64,000 nt of DNA from contig JABYQU010000002.1 in NCBI GenBank assembly GCA_022264855.1, positions 62,001-126,000 on the forward strand, written 5' to 3'. How positions within the stretch are numbered: position 1 is the stretch's first letter; each line of letters starts with the position of its first letter. Positions 21,481 through 34,254 of the stretch are shown here, in pieces. The position numbers and the translations under genes are program-made. Source of the DNA: Lenzites betulinus. Taxonomy: Eukaryota > Basidiomycota > Agaricomycetes > Polyporales > Polyporaceae. The notes under the pieces were generated by a model. That model ran no database searches, had not been told where the DNA came from, and worked only from the letters and a program-made list of their open reading frames with translations.

Positions 21481-23126
21481 CTACCAGCTTCGTCCGCCCC
21501 TGACCTGCAAATCGAGGCACATCCTCAAATTCTCGCGCATCTCCCCGACCTTCCACGCATTCTTCTCATCCTCAGCCTCAGGCGCAAAGAACGGTGCCAC
21601 GCACGTCTTCGCAATACCCTTGAACAAGTCTTCGAGAATCCAGGTTAGGCGCGGCCCTGTAAGTTCGATCGCGGGCTCCGAGTTGACCTCCAAAAGATTG
21701 ACTTGGAACTTGCGTGGGGCATCGGGCGAAGGATCGTGCGTCACAACAAAATCTATTCCGAACAGTTCGAAGGCGTTCGGTAATGGCTACCATTTCACAT
21801 AAATGTCAGCAGGTATAGTGATGCAAAGTTCCAGTCATGCCAACCTGGAAGTGTACGCTCATCTCGACTGCGGCCTTGAACGTCTCCGCGAGCACCTCGG
21901 AGATCTGGCGCTTGATTTCGAGAACGTCTTCCGCCGTTAAGGTGGAGTATTGACTCTCTAGCCTCTGTGCCACCTGCTCTTTCATAGCGGCACGCCTGGC
22001 GTCGAGATCCATGGCCTGACCCATCGCGCGGCGGGGTTTCGGTTGTTGCCTATGTAGGGAATGTGCGGGCGACGAAAGCACATGGGCCCCGACGAGCTCG
22101 TCCAGGAGCCGGACACCAGCTTCTCCACGCTCCGTCTGTAGCGACGTATTCGTCAGATGGGGCGCTAGGTCCAGCTGTCCAATCTCGCCGCCGACTTCCT
22201 GCTTCGACGGAGGTGTGTACGGAACCGCGGAGAACAATGCCAGAATGCGGTCGTAGACGTAGACTTGAACAGCACCAGAAGCCACACAGTAGACTCGCAG
22301 ATGGAACTAGGCAGACGTTGAACATCTAGACCAGGCCGGAGAGAGAAATCGAGCTGACTTTGTGACCGTGTAGATTTTGCACTGGTGGTGCCTGGGAACC
22401 GTCCAGTGGAATTTCCGCAGGGTCGAGTAATAGTGGGTTCCCGAGGTATTCCTGCAAACCGAGTCAGTATAAGCGTCTGAATGTAATGAAAGGCAGGCTA
22501 CGAACTTGGATGACAAAGTGGCGCAGCTGGGAGGTAGCAACGGCAGTGTCCGGGCGGCCTCCACTGAACTCTTCGTCTTCCTCATCGGACCCATCTTTCT
22601 CGAATTCCTCGAAGATGGCCTGCAGCTCTTCCTTGGTATGGAACAGACGAAGACCCATGCCACGATCGGCCATACCAGGTTTGAGAATCCACCACTTCGA
22701 GGGGTCTCCCTTCTCAATCTCGTCAGACAGGTCATACAAGTCATCTCCCCAGAGCTCGTCGAGTTCGTCTGCGAAGCTGAGCTCAAGCTCCCACGTGCGT
22801 GGCGCGCCCCAAGTCAAAATGGAGTCGGGGTGTTTTACGAGGTAGTTGTGTATACATCGAGAGAGATAGTGCTTTCGAATAAGGGCTTTGCGAATGACAT
22901 AGGACGATGAGAGCACTTTGGACTCCGGCGTGTGAACGAAAGTCAGATCATGATCCAGGTTGTCATATGTAGCCCATTGCAGAAGCCGTCCTGGCGAAGC
23001 CGCGATGTCCGTCCTAAGGGAGGTGATAACCTTCGGTGGCGGAGAGATTGTCCCGAGAGCAGAACGAACGAGACGGTCAGTGAGCGGCGCAGAGGGCCAG
23101 GAAACGAACGCGGTGAAGGCGTCCAT
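21481..23126 (-). CDS. Tubulin-tyrosine-ligase-like ATP-grasp protein of the PBY1 type
   Basis: Fungal TTL-domain proteins of this kind include yeast Pby1, associated with P-bodies; the substrate is not known. Exons 22506-23126, 22359-22451, 21845-22306 and 21481-21786 sum to 493 codons plus stop. ATP-grasp landmarks are WWILKPGMADRGMGL (ATP-binding Lys and Gly-rich turn), FVIQEYL...NPLLL, FHLRVYC, and the C-terminal FGIDFVV...FQVNLLEVNSEPAI, whose Glu and Asn should bind Mg2+. The start at 23126 (MDAFTAFVSWPSAPLTDRLV) is preferred to an in-frame Met 18 codons upstream. It shares a divergent promoter with MMM1. Confidence 0.9.
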
Positions 23127-23336
23127 CGTCGCGTCGCGTAGAAAAGAGCAGAGCAGATCTAGGCGCCCGACGACTGTCAAACACGTAAGATGACGCCGCG
23201 CGCCAATCTGAATCTCGTCTCCCCGCCGGTCGCGAGCGCGGCAGCTTCGCGGACAACCGCGTACTGCCAGGTACTCCCTCGGCTACCCACCTTCCCCTCG
23301 ACCTCGACCTCCCCTCCCCTCCTGGCGTCGCGGAAT
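23127..23336. promoter_or_regulatory. Divergent promoter between the PBY1-like gene and MMM1
   Basis: These 210 bp separate the two chosen start codons. In-frame Met codons lie within it on both sides, so the true spacer could be shorter. No TATA box or symmetric site was noted. Confidence 0.4.
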
Positions 23337-24530
23337 ATGGCGACGGCATATGTCTTCACGCTGCAGCCCACCTTTACGCAGGGTCTGATACTTGGCCAGG
23401 CTTCCATACTGCTGCTGTTCTTTCTGGTTCTCAAGTATCTCTTCTTCGACACCGACCCAAGCCGCTCGCACCGGAAGGCATCTTACCAGCCCAAAGTTGA
23501 GCCCAATAGTGCCGAGGAGGACATTGCCCTCGGACGCGTGGACCTGGGCCAGGTTGGAACCGCGTTCAATGAGGGTGATGCGGAGAGTTCGGAGTGGTTA
23601 AATGTGTTTCTCCAACAAGTGCGTTCTGCCCCATATATATACCCGTTAATATGAACGAGCGTACTCATATGTTATAGGTTGTGGATGCGTACCGTGTAAA
23701 ATTGCGTAATGGGCTGAACGGCCTGGATGGGGATGAGGTCGCGCGACAGCGAGTGGAAGAGTTCGCTAACAGGATCCGACCAACTGGATTCCTGGTACGC
23801 GCGCATCCCCTCTAACGCCACATACTAATTCATAACATGTACTTCTAGGACTATATCAAGGTGCACTCCGTTGACATGGGAGCCGCCGCACCACGACTAT
23901 CGCGCGCCCGGATACGTCGCCAACTCACCCCCGGCTCAGAACCGGTATGTCCCTCGACCTGTGCAATTCATCTTACCCTGAGACCAGTCACAGGAAATCG
24001 AGTATGACCTGAATTACGCCGATTCTGTCTCAATATCTATCTCGACTTCCGTGCTCTTCAACTATCCTTTCGCGTCCTTCGCTCGTTTGCCCGTCTCCCT
24101 CACCATCTCGCTATCTCTCTTTTCTTCGCCGGTGAGTGGGTATCTCATGCATGTAGGTCAGCTCATATAACGTCTTTTGTATTCATTTTCTAGGTGCGCC
24201 TGACTCCCCCGAACCCGCACTCCCCTCACCCAACGGTCGCATTCACGCTACCACCCCCACATTCCGACTTCACCCTCGACATCAAAACTACGTCTCTCAT
24301 GGGCAGTCGTGCAAAACTTGAGGACGTCCCAAAGCTGCACGAGCTGATCGTACATCAGGTAGGAGATATATGTGCTTTCTGTTTGAACAGGGTTTTAATC
24401 CGCTTTGCAGATACGCAGGGTGATACTAGAAAAAGGAACGTGGAAGATCGTTCTTCCCGGTCTAGCTACCGTGAGCGACGTCAAGGAAGACGTCAAAATG
24501 GAGCGCGAGATGGCCGAAAACCTGCGATAA
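23337..24530 (+). CDS. MMM1: Maintenance of mitochondrial morphology protein 1 (ERMES subunit MMM1)
   Basis: Mmm1 is the ER-anchored subunit of the ERMES complex, which tethers ER to mitochondria and moves phospholipids through SMP domains. Six exons (23337-23618, 23678-23794, 23849-23944, 23994-24131, 24194-24358, 24411-24530) give 305 residues. The N-terminal transmembrane segment FTQGLILGQASILLLFFLVL followed by KYLFFD is diagnostic. The SMP domain runs from about residue 80 to the end: SSEWLNVFLQQVVDAYR, the intermembrane groove strands, and the closing LIVHQIRRVILEKGTW with the conserved LP(G)L. Only about 305 residues, shorter than many ascomycete Mmm1 proteins. It converges on the first DUF6697-like gene, 288 bp away. 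Confidence 0.95.
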
Positions 24531-24818
24531 GTCCCTCCGTTCACGAGCGCTCTATTCATGATCATTATGAGGACGTGAGGTAGGCTCGGTCTCCGACAGG
24601 CCCACTGCGCGCTCGCTGATCACTGCATAGGCTTTACTGTATGTAATCCGTAATATGTAATATTGTACACCAGGGCGCGACGAGCTTGCCCGTTAATTGT
24701 GACAAGGAGCGGAAAGGTCTTAACGCGATCGAGCTTGTTAGATCAAGGCCGTGCGGACAAGAAACATGCTCGTAAGCGTATTCGATATAAAAGATCAATA
24801 CATCTACATGACAACAGA

Positions 24819-26503
24819 CTAGGACTTCCGATGCTTCTTTCTCGGTTGGCCCTGTATACTCCCACCAGCTCGTTTGGTAGCCTTTACACCGCTATCGTCT
24901 CGGGCGCCCTCAGTCGGTACCGCGATTGGAACTGCCCCACACCCTGCTTGCTTGGTTTTACTACGGGTCATTGGAGGCGAGGGTTGTCGGGACTGTAGCG
25001 CTTTTGCTAACGCATTATTGAATCCAACGCGACGCCATCCGGTGCAGAGGACTTTGAGGGTGCCGCTTTTGATCATGCTACTCGCTATGTCGGTGATAGC
25101 AGGAGGTAACGTTCCGGGCAAGATTGCGGCCCTCTTCAACGGGTGATGTATACGCTATAGCCATTTGTGAGTATCTCGAGCTTGGCAATGAGATGTTTCT
25201 GCCCACGCACGGAGTTCGCGAACGCTCGGACCTTGTCAAACGGGCAGACAACTTGTCCCACCCATTCGTATGTCCCGATGTAAGTCCACGCCAGTTGTTG
25301 CATGTAGAAGAAATCCCTGACACCTCGATGTTCTTCCATATCCCATGTGAGTTCCCAGCCCCCTTTCGACTTCAGTCTGGGATTGTAACGGTGGGTGGTA
25401 GACAGAGAGAGACAGCGTGATCTCCGGTCAACACCCTTCGGCCACACGATTTCATTCGCATTCTTCGCGATGAAGCCGTCTCCAACGCTGTAGGCCATGT
25501 AAGTATCTCCATTTCAAAACCGCTTGGATGAGACCGTCGTACCATAGATCCAACAAATCCTATGAAGGCTGTTCAGCAACTTATTAGATATATTATGGAC
25601 TGACGAACCTGGGGCATGTCAAACGTAGGCTCCGAGCTCGCGAGAACATGGGCGACCGAATCCACTGAGGTCGGTTCGGCGGCTTGTAGGAACTGAGTTG
25701 GATCGAACTCAACTAGGGTCCGTGTCTCCTACGTACCGCCCACGTGTGAGTATGTGTGGGGAAATAGCATTGGAATGCAGCATGCGATCTTACCAGCTCG
25801 GCTTGGAGGATCTCAAGCCGCCCTTTCTCTTCGACGCACTTGCTCTTCGTTTCTTTCAAGAGTTCCTTTGCGGCAGACAGCGCCTGCAAGATTCACGATG
25901 AAATTATGCCTACCGATGATGAGAAAGATTACTTACACCCTCTAACTGAGTACATTCAGACTTGTACGTTTGCATCTTCTGCCGTGCGTCTGCAACCTTT
26001 TCCTCCTGGGCTGCAGCCTCCGTTTCCTGATGTTTCGTTGTGGTCACCCGAATGAACAGCGAATATGAGAGATGCACGTACATATTTAATGGCATCTTCA
26101 ATTGCGGATACGACTCGCACGTCTTGGTAAGGCTGCTTATCCAGCCTATCTGCCGTGGCCTGGTGCGACAAGTGATTGGGACTTCCACGGTGCTCCGAAC
26201 CTTCACTGGTTCTGGGAAAGGTTTCTACATTGGCTTGCAAAGCTTCTACCTCTTCCTTGAGCCGTATGTTTTCCTGCTGTAATTCATACAGCTCTTCGGA
26301 GGTGACCATTGAATGTGGGGAATCCTAGACGCGCGATGAGCATCGAGTTGGACATGCTAATGTATCAAGTAGTGCAATGATCTTGAGCTTACTATGTGTT
26401 CCTGGCGGCCGGCAAGTTTTGCTTGTCGGATTTGTGCGCGAATGCGCTCCAACTCGTCACGAAGTAATTTGACCATCTCCTGTGCCAACGTAGGGTCTTC
26501 CAT
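24819..26503 (-). CDS. Coiled-coil protein with a DUF6697-like C-terminal domain, copy A
   Basis: Function is unknown. Eight exons (26393-26503, 26082-26324, 25937-26026, 25794-25883, 25609-25728, 25543-25559, 25211-25487, 24819-25154) sum to 427 codons plus stop. The N-terminal half is predicted coiled coil (EDPTLAQEMVKLLRDELERI, then EELYELQQENIRLKEEVEAL). The C-terminal domain resembles DUF6697 of Agaricomycetes: DLLDLCVGDGFI, IVWPKGVDRRSRCLSL, YNPRLKSKGGWELTWD, then QLAWTYIGTYEW and the closing LKVLCTGWRRVGFN. A 17-nt micro-exon encodes most of DLLDLC and is needed to keep frame. The family name is from memory of its motifs. Copy B lies just upstream with the same layout. Confidence 0.82.
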
Positions 26504-27117
26504 GACCGTTTCCGGAGCTGTGGGGAGCCTGAGATTCAGAAGTGGATGAGCACGCTGACCTCCTAGTTCTTAACACCCTCGGGTGTTGAGCCCTACCGCG
26601 ACAGACCTGACGATGCGATAACGGGGCACTTATACTGAGTCAACGACACTGGCTTGCCAATTTCGAATGTGAAGCTAATAGAAAGTAAAGGGAAGTCTCT
26701 ACCGCGAAGCAGTGATATGCCACGGAACGTTCGGTGGCTCGTGCGTTGACGCCCGAACGCAACTTGCATACGTACTACTTATCATCCTGTTTAGGTAATG
26801 TCGTTTCCTTTTAGGACGCACGCATTCGCACAGTCGTACTACTGATTGTACTCACTCTGTCTTAGAGGAGTCCTTCACTAGTACTAGTCACCCTACAGTA
26901 GCTAATTCGACCAGACGTTCTGCTCATCATCAAGGCGGATAGGTGCAATCATACAACACAAATCACAACAACTAACTTAACCATCCGGATACGTCGCGCC
27001 AAGGTCTACCCGCTCGAATGTAGTAGGCAGACTTCGAAGAGCCCTCAGGCTTCCTAAGAACAAAACTTCAATTGCACAGTCATAGCGACGGTGTTCTAAT
27101 GCGTACCTGGGATGTGT
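26504..27117. other. Intergenic region between the two DUF6697-like genes
   Basis: These 614 bp hold the promoter of copy A and the 3' flank of copy B. A perfect inverted repeat, AACACCC-TC-GGGTGTT, lies at 26572-26587, about 70 bp upstream of the copy A start. No other structure was seen, and no coding exon is supported. Confidence 0.45.
26572..26587. promoter_or_regulatory. Small inverted repeat upstream of DUF6697-like copy A
   Basis: The arms AACACCC and GGGTGTT are exact reverse complements around a two-base spacer. The position, about 70 bp before the start codon, suits either a protein-binding site or a hairpin in the 5' leader. Confidence 0.4.
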
Positions 27118-28965
27118 TTATTTCTTACGTTTTGATTTGTGGGTGGAAGATACGAGGCCTGGACTAGGGTTGCGCTCGCGCTTTTTGCTACTCTCTTTGA
27201 GGCTCAGCCTCCGGATTATGCTGGATACAGTCTTGCCCCGCTTTGCTGCGGCAGCATTGATCGCCTGGAGTTCCTTGACAGAGCTGCGAATCGCTTCGTA
27301 GAACTCGCGATGAAACCCGGTGCGCTCTAACGCGAAATACTGCAGCTTCAATGGGCCTTCGGGTGTATAAAGCGAGTCGATGAATTTGAGGGCTACGGGA
27401 GCGATGTGATCCTTGTGAATAGCCGTCGCTTGCGTTACGTGACGTACGACCTGTAGAATGTAATCGATGAATCGCGTGTTCAAAGAATGGAAAATGAGAA
27501 CATACTGAATGCGGTATCGTATCTGACGTCTCCAGTAAGGGTGAATAGCCAACACATTGGTAAGTGCCGTAATAATACCAATCGTCCTGTTGACGAATGA
27601 ACAATTCTTGGGCACGTCCTACATTGTCGATGAGGTCGTTCAGTGACGAGTTTACTGTCCAAGTTCCGGTATTTTTGCGAGCAGTGGGATCAAATCGGTA
27701 GGGCTGTGTGACTAGAGCAGCACGGTCTACCCCACCGTCGGCCCAGGCGACCTCCTCAGGTCGGATGACCAGCAAATCGACAGGTCCGCTATGACATAAA
27801 TTCGTCAATCTCCAGTTGCACTTGCACGCACGAGTGATGTCCGTTGCCCGGGCTGGAGGATGGCTTACAACTGTGTGAGTATTGCCTATATGACGTGCTC
27901 AATATAACATTCTGAATCGTAGACGCGTCGAACCGACTCGAGGAAAGTTTCATACCTCGGGCAATTCCAAAAGAGGCGTGGATTTCAAAAGAGGTTGCAA
28001 CGTAGTCACATCCAAGTGCCCAACCATGCTACCTCGGGTTGACATGAAGGCAGCAAGATCAAATTGAGGTACTTGGGGGGCCGGGGGGCCTAAAGCGGAC
28101 TATTCACGGACCAAGATGATCAGGATCTAAGTGTTTTGGATATAGTAGCAGGTCGTGCCATACCAGTTCTGCTTCGACCGCCAGAACGCGCGACTGATGT
28201 TCTTTCAAGCTTTGGGTTTCGCGTTCAATGTCGGCAGTTGTGGTAGACAGTGACTATTGAAAGGTGCATTATGTTCCCGCCAGGTGGCTCCGTATTGTTT
28301 CTGAACTATGAAGTCGTACCAGCTCTAGACCCACTTTCTCGGATCGAAGTTCCCTGTATTTTGACTTGTACCGCTTCAGTCGTGAGTTGTTTTTCAGAAT
28401 CCGTTCATTCTGGAGTGTGTGTGAGCGGCTACGCGATTGGCAGATCACCGAGCTCTGGCTCGGAAAACAAGGTTGAACCCTAGCCTCCTGCTAAACCGGA
28501 ACCTACCGCGTTGGCAATCAGATCATTAAGCTGTTGGAGCTGCTCCTCTACGTTCGAATCTGGGGTAGAGGACTCGGGCTGCATTCAATTACAAGGATCA
28601 GCATTGTACAAGCTCATACTTGAACCCTCGAGGCAACTTACCTTGCCAACTAGTAAAGTTTGCTTGATATCTTCTCCCTCAGCGGCAGCGGACATACGAA
28701 GCCGTAAATCAGCGAGTTCATCCCTGAGTTTGTCGTTCTGTTGTTGCAGATCGCTGCTGTCCAGCAATGCAATCTCCGAGCCAGACTAGATGAGAGCGCG
28801 TCAAGTCAGCTGCCGAGCTCGGACTGAACATAATTAAGTGACCGATCAGACCCGTTTCGTTCGAAGTTCAATATCTTGTAGTTCCTGGCGGGCTTCGCGC
28901 AACTTGTTGTGCAGTAGTTTCAAGATCTCGTGTGCGAGCTCAGGGTCTTCGGACAGCCCATCCAT
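27118..28965 (-). CDS. Coiled-coil protein with a DUF6697-like C-terminal domain, copy B
   Basis: This is a diverged paralogue of copy A; function is unknown. Nine exons (28852-28965, 28642-28785, 28507-28578, 28320-28454, 28164-28253, 27956-28099, 27869-27885, 27506-27788, 27118-27450) sum to 443 codons plus stop. The N-terminus DGLSEDPELAHEILKLLHNK matches the start of copy A, followed by coiled coil (LQQQNDKLRDELADLRLR). The C-terminal domain reads FGPVDLLVIRPEEVAWADGG, then DDWYYYGTYQC and LKLQYFALERTGFHREFYEA. The tail is very basic (STHKSKRKK). A 17-nt micro-exon lies exactly where copy A has one. Divergence in the middle is high, so the duplication is not recent. Confidence 0.82.
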
Positions 28966-29161
28966 AAGTCCGGCTAAGAAATGGACCGGAGCGAAGACAC
29001 AGTGGTGTCGTTTACGAGCTCGTTTGCAACAATGTGTGGCAAGAGAAGCGGCCGAACTCGTGGCAGCAGCACGTAATACGGGCGCCTGTCAGACTTCATG
29101 ATAAACGCCAGGTATAGAAGCGGATGATACAAATGCTTATGAACATGATATGAGCATACAA

Positions 29162-32100
29162 CTACCAATGGCGCCGGAGCTGCCGCTTTATGGCCTCGTA
29201 CGCGGCTTTTGTCTCTGTCCGTCCAGGCTCTAGCTCTGCAAGATACTGCTCGACGGCTTGGTCTATCCGGAACACAGGGAACTCCCCGCGTGACGCCGCG
29301 GATTGCGGACGCTTGGCCTCCTCGATCCAGTCCGTTAGAAGCACGGCGATGTCCGACGATATGGCCTGTACGTTCGCCTGCTCGTTGAATGGGGGTACCT
29401 AGAACTGGGGTTGAGAGGCGGTAACGACGGTGAGGGGTAGGGACACGTACCTGCGACTCGTACATCTCGTGCAAGATATCCCACACCTCCGGGTAAGGCA
29501 CGCCGCATTGGACGAGGATCCGCGGGGCCCATCCGTATGGTATGTCTCCTTTGTGAGTAAGCGAGAAGCGGACCAGGAGGGAGGTGATATGTTCTGTTGT
29601 GAGAGGTTAGAGTGGACCAGGGGCAGCAGCGAGTAGATGTGAGACTTACGTAGGGGGAAGGCACTGTCGGATGGGTAGTATCGTTGCCCGAGGGGTATGA
29701 CCTTAGCTAGGATGCGATCCGCAGCGACCTTGGGTTCGACTCCCTCGATAGCTGTGCGGACGGTTTAGCACATGATAGCCCAAAACACAGTATCGAAGAC
29801 ATGCCTTCTTCGAAAATCCTATTCCATATAGGCCGCACAAGACTCTCGTCGCGATGTTGAGAAACATGGAGGATCAGAAGTTTCATGAGGGGCAAATCGA
29901 GGGGTTCTGCCCATAGTTGATACAACTGAAGTTGTTCCACGTTAACGTCATGGTGGTTATACAATATGAAGCGTCGTACCTCGGTGATGTTGTACAAGCG
30001 CAACGACAGTGCCTTGAACCTATCTACTACATCAGGCTCGTGCTGCCGGGGCACGAGCGTATTAAACAGCTCGAGTTGCACTTGCGCCACCTCCAGTTTC
30101 TCTTCGAGATCGGTGAGGAAGGCGATCGCAGTTTCGTGCCGCCCGCCAACAGATACTGGGTGCGATTTGGCATTCCCCACCGCGAGTGTGAGATATTCCA
30201 AACGAGTGTCGAGGGCTAGGTTGAATCTACAGTAACACATCGGTAAGCGTTACTTGAGTCAAGAATATAGGTACCCACTCTGTAGACTCGGCCAGAATCG
30301 CGAGAACCTCTGCAGCGCGTAGCGGCTGACCATCTTTGACGTAGAACTTCCAAAGGAGCTGGAACTTCTCGACCGTGACGGGCTCTCGACGGAGATGTGC
30401 TTCGAGATATGCGGGACGCATCTACGGTGGAGGCGCATTAGTGTTTCGCCTGGCGCAGAAGACAAACTATTCCACTCATACCTCCAACAATTCGTCAGCC
30501 ATTGAGCGCTCGATCAGCCAGTCGTACAAGGTTGAGTGGAACATCTCGTCTTCGCTGGCAAACGCAAGCTCGTATGCATGTCCCCTGACCGTTTCTGGGT
30601 CATCGGATAGGGAAGAACTCTGTTTGCTAGCAACGCAACGTTCCTCGAAGACCGACAGTGAGTCCAATACGAGCTCATAGCATCGTTTGCGACGCTCCCA
30701 GTGCTGTGAGCGCGGGTCAGATGCAGGACATCCGGCAATCCAGTATTCCTGTCCCAGGAGCTCTGTATCAGACGCCTGTGCACAGTGCAATGGGAGTTCC
30801 ACGGCGCCTTCGACGAAGATCAGGTTTGTGCATTATGATGACAATCATGTATATATTTACCTTTGGCGTAGTTCAACTGCTGATAGTCGCCGCAAATCTC
30901 GCGCAGTTTTTCGAACTCTAGGTTGCGAGCGCCCTTCATGAACAACCTATAGAGATATCAGCGTCCTGGCATTCTTATGCGGGCACGTCTACATACCTGA
31001 GGGATTCCCCTAACCATGTTTGGCGCTCTGTAGGATTCCGAGTTTCGACAGCTCTGCGAATATTCTCTCTGGCCTGTTCATGCGCGGTAAGCCCAGTGGT
31101 ACAATAAAGCACGAAGTAGTCTGACCTTGTACAGCATGACGTCATCGGTACTGCAGAACGAACCGCAACGTTGCTGCAATACTTCGCTGATGGTGTCCAC
31201 CTGCGCAGGATTGAGCTATGACTGCGAGCGTCGATGATAGAGCTACATACGCTAATTTGTTGACCTATCTGCTGGTTGATGATCACATTTACCAGCGCGC
31301 GGGACGCGGTGACGCCCTTGTCCACGGTGATGAGGTCTTCGAACGTCAATACGCTGACCACTTTTTGAACTTCCCCGTCGCACCTAGGTTGACGTATTAG
31401 CGATAACTACCGGCAACTAAAATGATACGTACTGCGAGATCAACTCGCCCAGTCTATGGTCGCTGAGGAGGAGAATGAATGATATCGCCTCGATTGTCCG
31501 ACCAAGCAAGTTAAGCAGCTGTGAGACGGAACTCTGCTCTGCCTGTCAATGTCTGTGAGCGATGTGACAGGGAGGCACGCGTCACACAGAACAAACCTTC
31601 CATGCTTCTTGCTCGCTCCCAGTGGCGGAACGAGCTCCCGTGTGGTCGCCAGGCGCGGAGTGGAACAAATATGGGTTCGTATCGAGAAGCTCCTTCAGAG
31701 CGAACAAGTTCTTCTGTGCGATGACCAGGATGTCATCCGGCACACCAAGCTCTTGTAATCCGTGGGCGCTGAAAATACCGTCAATACAATGGCACGACTC
31801 ATAATATCGACCACATAACCTACCCAGGCTTCGTCAGCTTCACCTTCCAGAACGGGCGTACCAATCTGGCAAAGTAGAGCGCAAGGCCTTCACGCCGCCC
31901 GCTGAAAGTAGCGGTGCCCGATCCCTCACCTACAATAGGGCCATTAAGATCAGTAGAGCAGTTATGAAATCATCAGGCTCACTCGTGCCGTAGGTTACTC
32001 TCTCTGACCAGGTCGGGCGCTCCCCGAAGTCATAGAATGCTTGCCGCGCGACTCCAGATAGCTCCGAGCTCACCCGGCTCATGGACCCTACCGGAGATTG

Positions 32101-34254
32101 TTCCATGGGATCTAAGAAGGTATTGCCACTGGCGATGGCTAGCAGCATAGCGCAGGTCTGGTCGCGGCCATAGCTGAGCATATGTCAGTATCAAGAGAGA
32201 TATTCGAAATTATGCAGGAGACGTACCTATCACGCAGATCAATGAGCGGCTGAGCATTGCCCTCTACCTGGAACTCCTCGATGGCATCCTTGAGCGCGTC
32301 CACAGCCCGTCGCTTTGCTATCCAATGCAGTCCTCCATTAGTCAAGAAGATGTACTGCCTCGCAGGTTCCGAGAACTGAGTGGCAAGTTCGTTGGCGAAA
32401 AGCGGTGCTGGAGTATTAGCGGGAGTAGTAGTCGCCACAGAGTACTTGGAGCGAGGAACGGGTGCCAAGGCCCAGGTCAACCCACTCATAGGGATAAGCG
32501 TGGCACGTTCTGTGAGAGGGACTCGGCTAGCCACTGCGGCCGTAGTACCGTACCCGTGACTAACGTACTGCGGCTGAGGTTGCTGTACCTGCGGTCCACG
32601 AACCTGCCCAAGAGAACCTATCTGTGTCAAATCGGGCGCGATGCAGAGTAAGTAGTCCGTGTCAGCAACGTCTCCACGTTGCACAGCGATAGTAATGCCG
32701 AGGTCGTAGCAAGTGTCTTCCAGAGTGGTGATGATGTAGGGCCTTGAAGTAGGCTGTTGCTGACCTTGGCCTATTCCGTATGTCCCAGCGCCTTCGCGGT
32801 ACGGGTTCGATTGCTCGTCGGGATGGATCAAATTTGGTGGGGCGAGGCGGACATGAGCAAGAGACAAGCTGCGGAATCCCGAGGCAGCAGAAGCGCTCCA
32901 ACCATAGGTCGACCCAGGTGAGAAGTAGAGGCGTACTCCGTTGGCAGTGATCGCCACGAGTTGTACACCAGCGCGGGACTCGCTCGGGTCAATAACATGC
33001 AAGGCAGCGATATGGAAAGTTTGCGGTGTGAGGGCAGGCGATCCCGGAACCTTGTCCTGAGCGGCTTTGTAGAGGTTTGACAAGGTCTGGAGATGCTGCA
33101 CATGTTTTTCACCGTTCGTTTTCCAGACAGAGATCGTGTTCTTGGCCGTAAGCGAGTAGAAACAGTCCCGTGCAGGGTCGGGGACCAGCGCCATGATCCT
33201 ATCTGCAATACGATTAGACGACGCTAATAACTGAAACAAAACGCGTACCGTCTGCATTCGAAGCACCAATACGTGGTAGCAGGCTCTGCATGCCTCCCAC
33301 CGAATGATTGATTAGCTGTACCCTCTTCCCAAACCAGCCTTCTTTCTCCTGATAGTGGAGCTCGTACAGATTGCCGTCCTGGGAGCCTGCCATGAATATG
33401 CGGCCGTCCTCGGTACCAATGACGGAGGTCATCTCTACGTCGCAGGCGATGGACATGTCCGTAGCGTACAGTTTGATCTCCTTGCGTGTCTGGTTATTTG
33501 GTCCTGGTACCGGCGTTGTCGATACGCCGATGAGAAGAACCGTCACAGGGGTGCATATCACCAAGAGAGAAGTGATTTCGTCTATGAAGACGCCGCTTTT
33601 TGGTTTGACGAGCGCGACGTGAGCAATGACGTCGGGTTGGTCCACGAAAGAGCTCAGCTCTTGCCTAGCCATCCGGTTATAGCGTTACGACGAACAAGAA
33701 TTGCGGGACAGAACCCACCCATCCACGTAGTCCCACAGAAAGAGGTTGTGGTCAATTGCAATCCACACGCGGTCGATTTGAGGAAGTAATCCCATGTGCG
33801 TGGCGAGGTCAGTCGCTGCGCCACAATGCATAAGCACGCGTCCAATATACCAACTAGAGTTGCTCACAGGTATAGTACTGCCACAGGCTTTCAGGAATCC
33901 CTATATGTCTCCTCTTTTGAAAGGGCGCGCGATAATCATCGGGGAACACGGTGTACGAAGAGGACGACGGCGATCCCGCTATATGCAGAGTCAATGATGG
34001 CCCGCGTGAGACGTGCGAGACGCATGCTCACAAATCATGTCACCCAGGTCAGGTATAATCTGCGAGTCTTTTACCAGCTGCTCGTGTAGGACTCGACTCG
34101 CGGCCTGGAGAGCGGGGAGGTCGAGGACGGGGACTGGCTTGGTCGCGACCTGCGTTTGCCGTAGCTTACTCCCGCCGCCGGACGCGAATAGAGGGCCGGA
34201 CGTCGAGGACGACGCGAGATTGGGTTGGGCCGCCATGGATGAGCGGAAGGCCAT
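29162..34254 (-). CDS. NUP170: Nuclear pore scaffold nucleoporin NUP155/NUP170 family
   Basis: This inner-ring nucleoporin links the pore scaffold to the nuclear membrane. I traced 19 exons from 34254 to 29162, summing to 1381 codons plus stop, against about 1390 for human NUP155. N-terminal beta-propeller landmarks are PFQKRRHIGIPESLWQYY, MGLLPQIDRVWIAIDHNLF, DQPDVIAHVALVKPKSGVF and DRIMALVPDPARDCFYSLT; then SYGRDQTCAMLLAIASGN, ARLVRPFWKVK, and the alpha-solenoid with EARGHAYELAF-type helices and ESLVRPIWNRIFEE. The last exon ends EAIKRQLRRHW. The intron at 29752-29804 has a GC donor; a GT alternative breaks the frame. A second Met at 34236 is an equally possible start. It diverges from the CDK11-like kinase gene. 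Confidence 0.94.

Noticed and set aside
29731..29750. GGTTCGACTCCC, resembling a tRNA T-loop and internal B box
   Set aside because: It lies in a coding exon of the nucleoporin gene (AIEGVEPK) and no acceptor stem or anticodon arm can be formed around it.
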